A stretch of DNA of 48,208 nucleotides from Faecimorpha sp963627615. GTDB taxonomy: Bacteria; Bacillota; Clostridia; Lachnospirales; Bianqueaceae. Shown here piece by piece: positions 7,901 through 16,460 of this stretch. The translations under genes and the position numbers were made by a program. How positions within the stretch are numbered: position 1 is the first letter of the stretch; every line of letters starts with the position of its first letter. The DNA is taken from NCBI GenBank assembly GCA_963627615.1, contig CAVGBV010000004.1, positions 1 to 48,208 of the forward strand, written 5' to 3'. The notes under the pieces were generated by a model, which worked only from the letters and a program-made list of their open reading frames with translations, searched no databases and had not been told where the DNA came from.

Positions 7901-8575
7901 TTACTTCTCGATCTCTCTGTTATTATACAGTTCTTTAAGCTCTTCCAGCGGCTTTCCCATCAGCCCCTCGATCAGCTCTGTAAATTTACCATCCCGGATC
8001 TCGCGTACCCGGTCTTCCAAATGCTCTGACTTGGGCGCCAGATACTTGCCGTTCAAGCGTCTTGCCAGCATGGCGACCTGCGGATGAGAGATTCCCGCCG
8101 GACAGCGGGAGGAACATACGCCGCACATGACACAGTCAAAGGATTCTTCTGCACATTTATCGAACTCGCCGCGCTGCGCGTAGGCAATGTACTGCATAAC
8201 ATTCAGACTCTGCGTACAGCTCTTGGTACAGGCATTGCAGCCCACACAAGCATAGATCTCCGGATAGAGCTGCATCATTATCTGTTCCTCCGGACGAATC
8301 TTTTCGATATCATACACCTGCTTTACCAACGGGAAGAAAGGCAGCGTCGCGACATACATTCCCTCCTCAACCTTGGTCTGGCAAGCCAGACAGGTTTTAA
8401 GCTCCCGATCTCCTTTAATGCGGTAGATCGTCGCACAGGCGCCGCAAAAGCCATTACGGCATCCGCAACCCCGTACCAGCTGATATCCCGCATATTCCAT
8501 GGCACGCATAATGGTCAGATCCGCCGGAACGCTGTAACGCTTACCGAACAAATAGATATCTACCATATTCTCCAT
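7901..8575 (-). CDS. Iron-sulfur subunit of the fumarate reductase (SdhB/TfrB-like)
   Basis: The protein has 224 residues from the ATG at 8575, which has AGGAGGAGAG upstream; longer in-frame starts lie inside the previous gene. The N-terminal plant-type [2Fe-2S] domain has Cys 37, 39, 44, 47, 62 and 65. Two [4Fe-4S] motifs follow: CVGCNACTKSC (110-120) and CVMCGVCSSRC (148-158, followed by Pro). This is the SdhB/FrdB plan with an HdrC-like ferredoxin half. Unlike the methanogen thiol:fumarate reductase subunit TfrB, it has no HdrB-like CCG domain. It should wire electrons into the flavoprotein encoded 11 bases downstream, and could take them from HdrB/HdrC. Confidence 0.87.
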   Translation of the reverse strand: MENMVDIYLFGKRYSVPADLTIMRAMEYAGYQLVRGCGCRNGFCGACATIYRIKGDRELKTCLACQTKVEEGMYVATLPFFPLVKQVYDIEKIRPEEQIMMQLYPEIYACVGCNACTKSCTQSLNVMQYIAYAQRGEFDKCAEESFDCVMCGVCSSRCPAGISHPQVAMLARRLNGKYLAPKSEHLEDRVREIRDGKFTELIEGLMGKPLEELKELYNNREIEK

Positions 8576-8591
8576 CGTATCCTCTCCTCCT

Positions 8592-9425
8592 TTAATACTC
8601 ATTCGGCAGCTCGTCCAGCTCATCGCACCGAAACACCGGACCGTCCTTACAAACATACTTGCTTCCGATGTTGCAGCGTCCGCATTTACCGATACCGCAC
8701 TTCATACGCAGCTCCATCGTCGTATATACCCGCGTCTTATCAAAGCCCAATTCCTGCAGACCTGCCAGCGTAAACTTGATCATGATGGGCGGGCCGCACA
8801 GAACCGCGATCTTATCCGTTGAAAAGCCCAGTTCCTTGACATAATTGGGTACAAATCCTACATGGCCCTGCCACTGCGGCTGTTCCCGGTCAATCGTCAG
8901 ATAGACATTGACATTTTCATCTTTTTCCCACTCGCTGATGATCTCCTGATAGTCCACCAAGTCCTGCATGCTTCTGGAACCGTACACAATATCGATCTTG
9001 CCGTAACGGTCCCGGTAATGACGGCAGTAATTGATCACGGAACGCAGCGGCGCCAGGCCGATTCCTCCTGCGATAAAGAGCATGTCATGCCCCGCGAATT
9101 CCGTATCCACCGGAAACGGCCGGCCATAAGGTCCCCGGATCGTAATCTGCTGGCCCACTTCCATCGAATGCAGCCATTCCGTCACGCAGCCGCATTTCTT
9201 GATGGAGAATTCCATATATTCTGTATTGGTCGGAGAAGATGTGATAGAAAACATCGCCTCTCCCACTCCCGGAATCGAGAGCATCGCGCACTGTCCCGGT
9301 CTGTGTTCAAAAGGCTTGCTGCCATCCGGCGTCACCACGCGGAATGTCTTTACATCCGGCGTATCGATCCGAATATCCGTCACTTCCCCGATCACGGGAA
9401 TCAAAGGTTCTCTTCTCTCAGCCAT
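8592..9425 (-). CDS. floxA: FloxA-like FAD/NAD(P)-binding oxidoreductase
   Basis: The protein has 277 residues of the ferredoxin-NADP reductase superfamily. RPGQCAMLSI with SITSSP marks the FAD site (about 43-65), and FIAGGIGLAPLRS (about 117-129) marks the NAD(P) site. A C-terminal [2Fe-2S] motif CGIGKCGRCNIG resembles PyrK/AsrB and sulfhydrogenase gamma. In HdrABC-FloxABCD complexes this subunit oxidises NADH and passes electrons to FloxB/C. It overlaps floxB by eight bases and is followed by the fumarate reductase iron-sulfur gene. Confidence 0.87.
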   Translation of the reverse strand: MAERREPLIPVIGEVTDIRIDTPDVKTFRVVTPDGSKPFEHRPGQCAMLSIPGVGEAMFSITSSPTNTEYMEFSIKKCGCVTEWLHSMEVGQQITIRGPYGRPFPVDTEFAGHDMLFIAGGIGLAPLRSVINYCRHYRDRYGKIDIVYGSRSMQDLVDYQEIISEWEKDENVNVYLTIDREQPQWQGHVGFVPNYVKELGFSTDKIAVLCGPPIMIKFTLAGLQELGFDKTRVYTTMELRMKCGIGKCGRCNIGSKYVCKDGPVFRCDELDELPNEY

Positions 9426-10443
9426 CGTTGCGTCCTCCCAGCTTCCGCATCACCTTAACAATGTTCATCTGAATCGGGCATTTGGAGATACAGCGTCCGC
9501 AGCCCACACAGGAGAAAAGCCCATCATTATTGCTCGGATAATAGACCAGCTTATGCATGAACCGCTGACGGAAACGTTCCATCTGCGTCAGACGCGGCTG
9601 TCCCGCGGACATCTTGGTAAATTCCGAATACATACAGGAGTCCCAGCAGCGGAACCGCTGCACTCCATGTCCTGTATCAAAGTCCCGAATATCGTAGCAC
9701 TGACAGGTCGGGCAGATAAAAGTACATGTGCCGCATCCCAGGCAGGCTTCCGAAAGCTCTGCCCACTCCGGCGCATTAAAGAATTCTGAGGTCTTGCCCG
9801 CGCCAAACGCTTCTGCTGACAATTCGGCCAGGGGCAGCTTAGCCAGACGGCTGCGGATCAGCTCCTGCTGCTCCTGCACAGCCGTTCCCTCATCCTCCTG
9901 TGTAACTGTTTCCAACACGCTCAGAAGTTTCTGGCCCTTTTCTGTGCGCACATCCATATACAGCGCATCCGCTGTCTTATAGCATACGATATCCCCTTGC
10001 GGCTGTGCGGCGTCGATGCCGAAGGTCCCGCAGAAGCAGGTTTCCCGCGGCTTCAGACAGGCCATGGACAGGATGATTCCATGTTCCCTACGATTCTGAT
10101 AGTAGCTGTCTACCGGATCTGCCAAAAAGACCTGATCCAGTACGTCGAAGCTGCGGACATCACAAGCCCGAACACCGAAAAGCACAAAGTCCTCACACTC
10201 TTTCCGCGTATCCAGGATCTCAATCTTTTTCCCCTCCATCTTAAAATCCATCAGATTTTCTGTTTGCGGGAAAAAGAAATCCTTAGGACTCCGAACCGTA
10301 TTCAGCGCCTCTGAGAGCTGCACGCCTTCCTGCCAAGGCAGGTACTGTGCTCCTGCTTTGGTATCTACCGGCAGATACAGAGCATACTGCGCCGCAATCG
10401 CCGCAAACAGCTGATTCAGCTGATCCAACGCAATCTTACGCAT
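9418..10443 (-). CDS. floxB: FloxB-like 4Fe-4S electron-transfer subunit (AsrA/HydB type)
   Basis: The protein has 341 residues. The N-terminal half resembles sulfhydrogenase beta/anaerobic sulfite reductase AsrA, with VRACDVRS and a Cys pair CFCG near residue 145. The C-terminal half has two ferredoxin-type clusters, CLGCGTCTFICPTC and CVGCGRCISKCP. It is expected to relay electrons between FloxA and FloxC/MvhD. Genes overlap on both sides by 8 bases, as in a tightly coupled complex. The naming rests on order and motif content. Confidence 0.85.
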   Translation of the reverse strand: MRKIALDQLNQLFAAIAAQYALYLPVDTKAGAQYLPWQEGVQLSEALNTVRSPKDFFFPQTENLMDFKMEGKKIEILDTRKECEDFVLFGVRACDVRSFDVLDQVFLADPVDSYYQNRREHGIILSMACLKPRETCFCGTFGIDAAQPQGDIVCYKTADALYMDVRTEKGQKLLSVLETVTQEDEGTAVQEQQELIRSRLAKLPLAELSAEAFGAGKTSEFFNAPEWAELSEACLGCGTCTFICPTCQCYDIRDFDTGHGVQRFRCWDSCMYSEFTKMSAGQPRLTQMERFRQRFMHKLVYYPSNNDGLFSCVGCGRCISKCPIQMNIVKVMRKLGGRNDG

Positions 10444-11425
10444 GGCTGCTCCCCCTCTCTACCGCCTCACCAGGCTCCAGGTCCTGCGTCGTATAATTCA
10501 CAACGGGCGCACGGCTTCCAACTTCTGCTCCCGCCTGGTATTCTCCGTAAAAACTGTTGATATCCTTGATAAACTTCCGGTTCAACAGATGCAGCGGAAT
10601 ATGCTGCGGACATACTCTGGAGCATTCTCCGCAGTCCGTACAGCGGCCAGCCACATGAAACGCCCGGATAATATGAAACATCTGCTCTTCAAAAGAATTG
10701 GCAGCCGCCTTATTCTCTACGCCGGAAGCCGGGTTGTCAAATACGCATTTCTCACAGGTACAAGCCGGACATACATCACGGCAGGCGTTACACCGAATGC
10801 ACCGTGATAACTCTCCCTGCCAGAACGCAAATCTCTCATCCGGAGACATCGCCTCAATCCGTTCTACCTCATCAAAACGGCTGTCATCCGTAATCTCTCC
10901 GTCCTCACCCAAAAGCTCATCATACGCCACGTGCCTTCCCGACTTACAGTGCAGGCAGCGGTCCGGCAGCAGATCTTTCCGTTCCACCTTCAGACTTCCA
11001 TCATATAATGTCTCGATGCAGACACTGTCCGCTTCCTCGCGGACTTCAGAGATCCCTTCCGCCTTCTCCCGCACCTTGCCGACATCCAGCATTCCGCCGC
11101 AAGGAACACCAATCGCGTATACTTTCTCACGATCGAATCGATGCTCTGTCAAAAGCTGATTGAAACTATAGCTGTCGCAGGGCTTCAGGAATACCAGCAC
11201 CCTGCCTTCTTTTTTCGTTTCTCCGATCAGGTACTTGGAAAAGTTCGCGCCGCAGAAGCCGTTCCATACGAATCTTTTTTCCATCTCGTCCATACTCTGA
11301 AAAACAGCGGGTGTCACATCATAGCCGTATTCCCCGGCGCTCCAGCCCAGGATCCGGTCCACCTTGCCCTCCGTCATCAGCTCTCTGGCACGTGATACAA
11401 GAACCTCTCTTGTTATTTCCTGCAT
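10436..11425 (-). CDS. floxC: FloxC-like 4Fe-4S dicluster subunit
   Basis: The protein has 329 residues. The N-terminal part is related to the F420-hydrogenase/formate dehydrogenase beta families (VFLKPCDSYSFNQL, VPCGGML). Cysteines in CLHCKSG, CIRCNACRDVCPACTCEKC and CTDCGECSRVCP provide several [4Fe-4S] clusters. GGAGG lies seven bases before the ATG. It sits between floxB and the MvhD/FloxD gene, overlapping both. It probably carries electrons within the HdrABC-Flox complex. Confidence 0.83.
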   Translation of the reverse strand: MQEITREVLVSRARELMTEGKVDRILGWSAGEYGYDVTPAVFQSMDEMEKRFVWNGFCGANFSKYLIGETKKEGRVLVFLKPCDSYSFNQLLTEHRFDREKVYAIGVPCGGMLDVGKVREKAEGISEVREEADSVCIETLYDGSLKVERKDLLPDRCLHCKSGRHVAYDELLGEDGEITDDSRFDEVERIEAMSPDERFAFWQGELSRCIRCNACRDVCPACTCEKCVFDNPASGVENKAAANSFEEQMFHIIRAFHVAGRCTDCGECSRVCPQHIPLHLLNRKFIKDINSFYGEYQAGAEVGSRAPVVNYTTQDLEPGEAVERGSSHA

Positions 11426-11847
11426 CGCAAATCCTCCAATCTCTTGTTCTCCCCAAGAGCCGCTACCTTCTCGGCGAAATCATTCATCGTTGCGGCGAAC
11501 TTTGCGCCCTCCGCCGCGGATACCCACTCTACGCGGGTCCGCTCTCTTTCGATGCCCAGGTAATCCAACATGGAAAACAGCAGCGCCATACGGCGGCGCG
11601 TATAATAATTGCCGGAAGTATAATGGCAGTCGCCGGGATGGCAGCCGCAGAGAATCACTCCATCCGCCCCCCGCTGAAACGCGCGGAGGATAAACATCGG
11701 ATTGACTCTGCAGGAACATGGAACCCGGATAATCTTAACATCCGCAGGATAATTCAGGCGGTTGTTTCCCGCAAGATCCGCGCCTGCATAAGAACACCAG
11801 TTGCAGCAAAACGCCACAATCAATGGTTTGTATTCCTTCATCTGCAT
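11413..11847 (-). CDS. floxD: MvhD/FloxD-like [2Fe-2S] subunit
   Basis: The protein has 144 residues of the MvhD/FlpD family. Conserved cysteines lie in FCCNWCSYAGAD (about 11-15), PCSCRVNP, and CGCHPGDCHY. In methanogen MvhADG-HdrABC and in bacterial Hdr-Flox this small protein links the electron-input module to HdrA. Its ATG overlaps the hdrA stop by ten bases, a second ATG two codons later overlaps by four, and GGAGGTGG lies about eight bases upstream of the first. This gene ties the Flox module to HdrA. Confidence 0.9.
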   Translation of the reverse strand: MQMKEYKPLIVAFCCNWCSYAGADLAGNNRLNYPADVKIIRVPCSCRVNPMFILRAFQRGADGVILCGCHPGDCHYTSGNYYTRRRMALLFSMLDYLGIERERTRVEWVSAAEGAKFAATMNDFAEKVAALGENKRLEDLRCRK

Positions 11848-13832
11848 ATTGCGTCCACCTCCGCCATAATCTGTTTATTCGTGAATCCCTTCAGATCCAT
11901 TGCGCCGGACATGCAGGCTACCGTACAGGCTCCGCATCCCTGGCACACGGCCTCATTCACTACCGCTACACGGCGGATTCTGGTCGTTCTGTCCGGCATT
12001 CGGAATTCTTTTTCCTGATATGTAATCGCTCCGTACGGACAAACCTTTTCACAGGTAGAACATCCATTACACATCAGTTCGTTGGAATGCGCTACACATG
12101 GGTTGCCCATCAGCTTATCCTTGCACAGCAGGCCTATAACCTTAGAAGCTGCCGCGCCAGCCTGTGAAACGGTCTCCGGGATATCCTTCGGTCCCTGGCA
12201 GGTTCCTGACAGGAACACGCCGGCCGTCGGGCTCTCCACCGGACGAAGCTTGGGGTGTGCCTCCGTAAAGAAGTCATTGGTATCCATGCTTGCCGTCAGC
12301 ATCGTCGCCAGAGGCCTCACGGACTTATCCGGCTCAATCGCCGCCGCCAGCACTACCAGATCCGCGTCAATGTGCAGCTGCTTGCCGTCCAGCAGATCCG
12401 ACGCCTGTACCTTGAGCTTTCCGCCTTCCGGAGATACCTTACCCACCATACCCTTGATATAGTGAACGCCATACTCCTCCACAGCTCTTCTATAAAACTC
12501 ATCAAAGTTCTTACCAGGCGTCCGGACATCGATATAGAACACATATACATCTGTATCCGGATATTTGTCCCGAATCAGCATCGCGTGCTTAGCCGTATAC
12601 ATACAGCAGATCTTGGAACAATATTCTTTTCCTTTACCTGCATGCGCCTCACACCGAGAGCCTACGCACTGCACAAAAACGATTGTATGCGGATGCTCGC
12701 CGTCGGACGGACGCAGAAGCGTACCTCCGGTGGGGCCGGCCGCATTCATCAAACGCTCCAGCTCCAATGATGTGATTACGTCCTTCGACTGAGAATAGGC
12801 AAACTCGTCGAATTTCTCCATCGATATCGGATTAAATCCCGTCGCTACAACGATCGCGCCGTACTTTTCCTGAATCAATTCATCCTTGGCCTTATAATCA
12901 ATCGCGCCCGCGCTGCACACCTTGGAGCAGACACCGCACTTTCCGTTTTTCAGCATCATACAATACCGCGGATCAATGGTTGCCACTTTGGGCACAGCCT
13001 GAGCGAACGGGATATAGATCGCATGCCGCTGATCCATTCCCAGATTGAACTCGTTAGGAACTCTCTTCTGCGGACATTTCTCCGTACACAGGCCGCATCC
13101 GGTACACACATCTTCTTTGACATACCGCGCTTTCCGCTTGATCGTTACGTCGAAATTACCGACAAATCCCTTTACATCTGTCACTTCAGAATATGAAAAA
13201 ATACGGATCTTCTCATTCTGCGCCACGTCCACCATCTTGGGCGTCAAAATACACGCTGCACAGTCCAGTGTCGGGAATGTCTTATCCAGCTGTGCCATTT
13301 TTCCGCCGATGGTCGGCTTGGTTTCCACAATATCCACCGGGAAACCGGCATCCGCAATATCCAGTGCGGTCTGTATGCCCGCGATACCGCCGCCGATGAC
13401 CAGAGCTCTCTTGGTTACCGGACTCTCTCCCGGTGTCAGCGGCGCGTTCAGATTGACCTTGGCTACCGCCGCCTTGCCCAGAATAATCGCTTTTTCCGTA
13501 CCGATCGGCATCTCCTTATGAACCCAGGAACATTGCTCACGAACGTTGGCAATCTCCAGCATATAGGAATTCAGTCCCGCCGCGGCTACCGTCTTGCGGA
13601 ATGTTGCTTCGTGCATACGCGGGGAACAGGAACATACGACAACTCCGGTCAGCTTGTGCTCCGCAATCGCGTTCTTGATCAGATCCTGTCCTGCCTGAGA
13701 ACACATGTATTGATAATCTGTGGAGAAAACAACACCCGGTTCATTTTTCAGCGCTTCTGCAACCGCTTTCACATCCACCGTTCCGGCAATATTGGTGCCG
13801 CAATGACAGACGAATACTCCAATTCTCTGCAT
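11838..13832 (-). CDS. hdrA: Heterodisulfide reductase subunit A, flavin-bifurcating core
   Basis: The protein has 664 residues, close to full-length HdrA. The N-terminal domain carries VCHCG (Cys 9 and 11) and VVCSCSPRMHEATFR. A thioredoxin-reductase-like FAD domain begins at RALVIGGGIAG, with the HdrA-type DCAACILTPKM. A first ferredoxin motif CTGCGLCTEKCP is followed by CGVCSKVC. The C-terminus ends with GCSTCEKVCPYGA and GCGACTVACMSGA, two [4Fe-4S] clusters suited to donating to ferredoxin. HdrA is the site of flavin-based electron bifurcation in the family. It is encoded with HdrB, HdrC and MvhD/FloxD. Confidence 0.94.
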   Translation of the reverse strand: MQRIGVFVCHCGTNIAGTVDVKAVAEALKNEPGVVFSTDYQYMCSQAGQDLIKNAIAEHKLTGVVVCSCSPRMHEATFRKTVAAAGLNSYMLEIANVREQCSWVHKEMPIGTEKAIILGKAAVAKVNLNAPLTPGESPVTKRALVIGGGIAGIQTALDIADAGFPVDIVETKPTIGGKMAQLDKTFPTLDCAACILTPKMVDVAQNEKIRIFSYSEVTDVKGFVGNFDVTIKRKARYVKEDVCTGCGLCTEKCPQKRVPNEFNLGMDQRHAIYIPFAQAVPKVATIDPRYCMMLKNGKCGVCSKVCSAGAIDYKAKDELIQEKYGAIVVATGFNPISMEKFDEFAYSQSKDVITSLELERLMNAAGPTGGTLLRPSDGEHPHTIVFVQCVGSRCEAHAGKGKEYCSKICCMYTAKHAMLIRDKYPDTDVYVFYIDVRTPGKNFDEFYRRAVEEYGVHYIKGMVGKVSPEGGKLKVQASDLLDGKQLHIDADLVVLAAAIEPDKSVRPLATMLTASMDTNDFFTEAHPKLRPVESPTAGVFLSGTCQGPKDIPETVSQAGAAASKVIGLLCKDKLMGNPCVAHSNELMCNGCSTCEKVCPYGAITYQEKEFRMPDRTTRIRRVAVVNEAVCQGCGACTVACMSGAMDLKGFTNKQIMAEVDAICR

Positions 13833-13849
13833 GGTCTGTTTCTCCTTTC

Positions 13850-14242
13850 TTACTTAGAATATTTCCGCAGGGCGCTTACAATCGCCTGCTGGGGCATCTC
13901 CGGATCCAAAAGCCCCGGGATCTCATCCGGTCTCAGATGGTTCTGCTCCTTTTCCCGAATGACACAGAGTCTGAGCGCCTCAACCAGTTTCGCGGGCTCT
14001 ACGCCTCTGGGACACCGCTCCACACACGCAAAACAGGACAGACATTTATACAGAGAGGGCGACTTCAGCAGGGGTTCAATCTCCCCTGTTTCCACCATAT
14101 ACACAAACTGATGCGGATGATACTCCATCTCATCATACGCCGGGCAGGTTCCGGAACATTTTCCGCAGCGCATGCATTTTCTGGGATTCACACCGCTCAT
14201 CCGCAGGATCTGCTCCCTTTGACGTTCCGTCTTACTCTGCAT
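13850..14242 (-). CDS. hdrC: Heterodisulfide reductase subunit C
   Basis: The protein has 130 residues with two [4Fe-4S] motifs, CMRCGKCSGTCP (about 23-34) and CLSCFACVERCP (about 68-79), the standard HdrC plan. A conserved segment after the second cluster (GVEPAKLVEALR) is present. It passes electrons from HdrA to HdrB. The start lies 11 bases inside hdrB, with GGAGGAGGAAG upstream. Confidence 0.93.
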   Translation of the reverse strand: MQSKTERQREQILRMSGVNPRKCMRCGKCSGTCPAYDEMEYHPHQFVYMVETGEIEPLLKSPSLYKCLSCFACVERCPRGVEPAKLVEALRLCVIREKEQNHLRPDEIPGLLDPEMPQQAIVSALRKYSK

Positions 14243-15041
14243 GCTCTTCCTCCTCCTTCACGCCCATTGCCTCCGCCAGAAGCTCTGTAAAATATACTAC
14301 GGGCACCTGGCTTCCGCTCTTGACCAGATTGTACTTACATAGAGGACATGCCGTAACGATCCGCTGCGCGCCGCAGCCGGCCGCGCCTTCTGTCACTTCC
14401 CGGCTCTTTTTTCCGGCAAAAGCACTGTCCTCCAGAACGACATAGCCGCCGCAGCACTCATTTCTCTGCGGATAGATCACCGGCTCCGCTCCCAGCGCCC
14501 GGATAAAATCTTCCATGATTCTGGGATTCTCCACGTCGTCCATCTCCATAACCTTGCCGGGTCTCAGCAGCATACATCCATAATAAGCTGCGATCTTCTG
14601 TCCCTTTAAGGGGTTCACCACCGCTTCACGGATCTTATCGAAACCGATCAGATCCCGGAGCATCTCCAAATAATGATATACCTGTGTTTCCCCATGATAT
14701 GGCGCATGTTCTCCGGGATCCTGCGCCATATAGCGATTGGCCTTGGCAGCGAACTCCTCGTCCGTCTGCATCGCGTAATTTGTCTGCTTGATTACATTAT
14801 GACAGGCTGAACATACCGAGACCAGGGGCTGTCCGGCATCCCGGGCGCTTGCGAGCGCACGGATACTGGACAGCTTGGTCGCAATCTCGTCCTTGGCACT
14901 GATATAGACACCACCGCAGCATTGCCAGTCCGGAATCTCACATAGCTCGACCCCCAGAAGCGCTGCGCACTGACGCGCATAGCGATCTAAATCCTTTGCC
15001 TTGGTACGAAGAGTACAGCCCGGAAAATAACTTACTTTCAT
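14232..15041 (-). CDS. hdrB: Heterodisulfide reductase subunit B
   Basis: The protein has 269 residues from the ATG at 15041 (MKVSYFPGC), five bases after GGAGG; an ATG directly before it is too close to that site. It carries two complete CCG motifs: Cys 9, 41/42, 77, 80 and Cys 156, 196/197, 232, 235. In methanogens these bind two noncubane [4Fe-4S] clusters that cleave the CoM-S-S-CoB disulfide. A clostridium lacks those thiols, so the physiological acceptor must differ. Fumarate via the neighbouring reductase is the candidate suggested by the operon. Confidence 0.93.
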   Translation of the reverse strand: MKVSYFPGCTLRTKAKDLDRYARQCAALLGVELCEIPDWQCCGGVYISAKDEIATKLSSIRALASARDAGQPLVSVCSACHNVIKQTNYAMQTDEEFAAKANRYMAQDPGEHAPYHGETQVYHYLEMLRDLIGFDKIREAVVNPLKGQKIAAYYGCMLLRPGKVMEMDDVENPRIMEDFIRALGAEPVIYPQRNECCGGYVVLEDSAFAGKKSREVTEGAAGCGAQRIVTACPLCKYNLVKSGSQVPVVYFTELLAEAMGVKEEEEHAE

Positions 15042-15060
15042 CATTTCCTCCATCTGCTGA

Positions 15061-16437
15061 TTATGCCATCTGCTCCGGATGGAACACCTCGTCAAACCGT
15101 TCCGCCGTTAAGAATCCCAGCTCCACGCAGGCTTCCTTCAGCGAAATATTATCCTTAAACGCTTTTTTCGCCGTCTTCGCAGCGTTCTCATATCCGATAT
15201 AAGGATTGAGCGCCGTCACAAGCATCAGCGAATTGTGCAGATTATGGTACATCTTATCCTTATTGGCCGTGATGCCTACCGCGCAATTATCATTGAAGGA
15301 AACCGTCGCTTCCGCCAGCAGTCTCGCGGACTGCAGGAAATTATAAGCGGCAACCGGCATGAACACATTCAATTCAAAATTACCCTGTGATGCCGCCATA
15401 GCAACTGCGGTGTCGTTGCCCATCACCTGTACGGCAACCATCGTAACGGCCTCGCACTGCGTGGGGTTGACCTTACCCGGCATAATGGATGAACCCGGCT
15501 CGTTCTCCGGAATATGAATCTCACCCAGACCGTCTCTGGGACCGGAAGCCAGCCAGCGGACATCATTGGCAATCTTCATCATATCGCAAGCCGCCGCCTT
15601 GATTGCGCCATGCGCAAATACCAGCTCATCCTTGGAGGTCAGAGCGTGAAACTTATTGGGTGCTGTCACAAACGGCTTCCCTGTAAGCTCCGCAACCTTG
15701 GCCGCAACCAATTCTGAAAAGCCTGCCGGCGCGTTCAGTCCTGTACCTACCGCCGTACCGCCCAGGGCCAGCTCATGCAGCGGCGCCGCAGCCAGCTTCA
15801 ACAGCTCTACATCCCGCTCCAGACTGCTTCTCCAACCGGAAATCTCCTGGCTGAAACGGATCGGCGTCGCGTCCTGCAGATGCGTTCTGCCGGACTTGAC
15901 AATCCCCTCATTCTCCGCTTCCAGCCTGCGGAATGTCGCGATCAGCTTCTCCAGTGCCGGAATCAGCTTGTCCTCTACGGCGATTACCGCTGAGATGTGC
16001 ATCGCTGTCGGGAAGGTGTCATTGGAAGACTGGCTCATATTGATGTCGTCATTGGGATGACACAGCTTCTTGCCTGCCAACTGATTGGCGCGGTTAGCGA
16101 TCACTTCGTTGGCATTCATATTGGACTGTGTTCCGGAACCGGTCTGCCATACGACCAACGGAAAATGATCGTTCAGCTCGCCGCGGATTACTTCATCACA
16201 TGCCTCCGAGATGGACTGCAGCTTTTCTGCTGTCATCTTTTCCGGCTTCAGCTCCGCATTGGCCATTGCCGCCGCCTTTTTCAGGATGCCGAACGCATGT
16301 ACAATCTCGCCGGGCATTGTCTCAATGCCCATGCCTATCTTAAAATTCTCATGACTGCGCTGTGTCTGCGCTCCCCACAAACGATCTGCAGGTACGCGGA
16401 CCTCTCCCATCGAATCATGCTCCATACGGTATTCCAT
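15061..16437 (-). CDS. fumC: Class II fumarase
   Basis: The protein has 458 residues from the ATG at 16437, with GGTGG eight bases upstream. It belongs to the fumarase/aspartase superfamily. GSSIMPGKVNP carries the catalytic serine loop, and TGSGTQSNMNANEV and SGRTHLQDATP are typical class II fumarase motifs. It interconverts malate and fumarate without a metal cluster. It is encoded between malate dehydrogenase and hdrB, so it supplies fumarate to the reductase. Aspartase is a less likely alternative given the fumarase-like sequence and context. Confidence 0.93.
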   Translation of the reverse strand: MEYRMEHDSMGEVRVPADRLWGAQTQRSHENFKIGMGIETMPGEIVHAFGILKKAAAMANAELKPEKMTAEKLQSISEACDEVIRGELNDHFPLVVWQTGSGTQSNMNANEVIANRANQLAGKKLCHPNDDINMSQSSNDTFPTAMHISAVIAVEDKLIPALEKLIATFRRLEAENEGIVKSGRTHLQDATPIRFSQEISGWRSSLERDVELLKLAAAPLHELALGGTAVGTGLNAPAGFSELVAAKVAELTGKPFVTAPNKFHALTSKDELVFAHGAIKAAACDMMKIANDVRWLASGPRDGLGEIHIPENEPGSSIMPGKVNPTQCEAVTMVAVQVMGNDTAVAMAASQGNFELNVFMPVAAYNFLQSARLLAEATVSFNDNCAVGITANKDKMYHNLHNSLMLVTALNPYIGYENAAKTAKKAFKDNISLKEACVELGFLTAERFDEVFHPEQMA

Positions 16438-16460
16438 TACTCGCACCACCTTTATTTTTC

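Noticed and set aside
8592..11425. Anaerobic sulfite reductase (AsrABC) or sulfhydrogenase operon
   Set aside because: The FloxA/B homology overlaps these families, but there is no siroheme reductase (AsrC) or NiFe hydrogenase subunit, and MvhD plus HdrABC follow.
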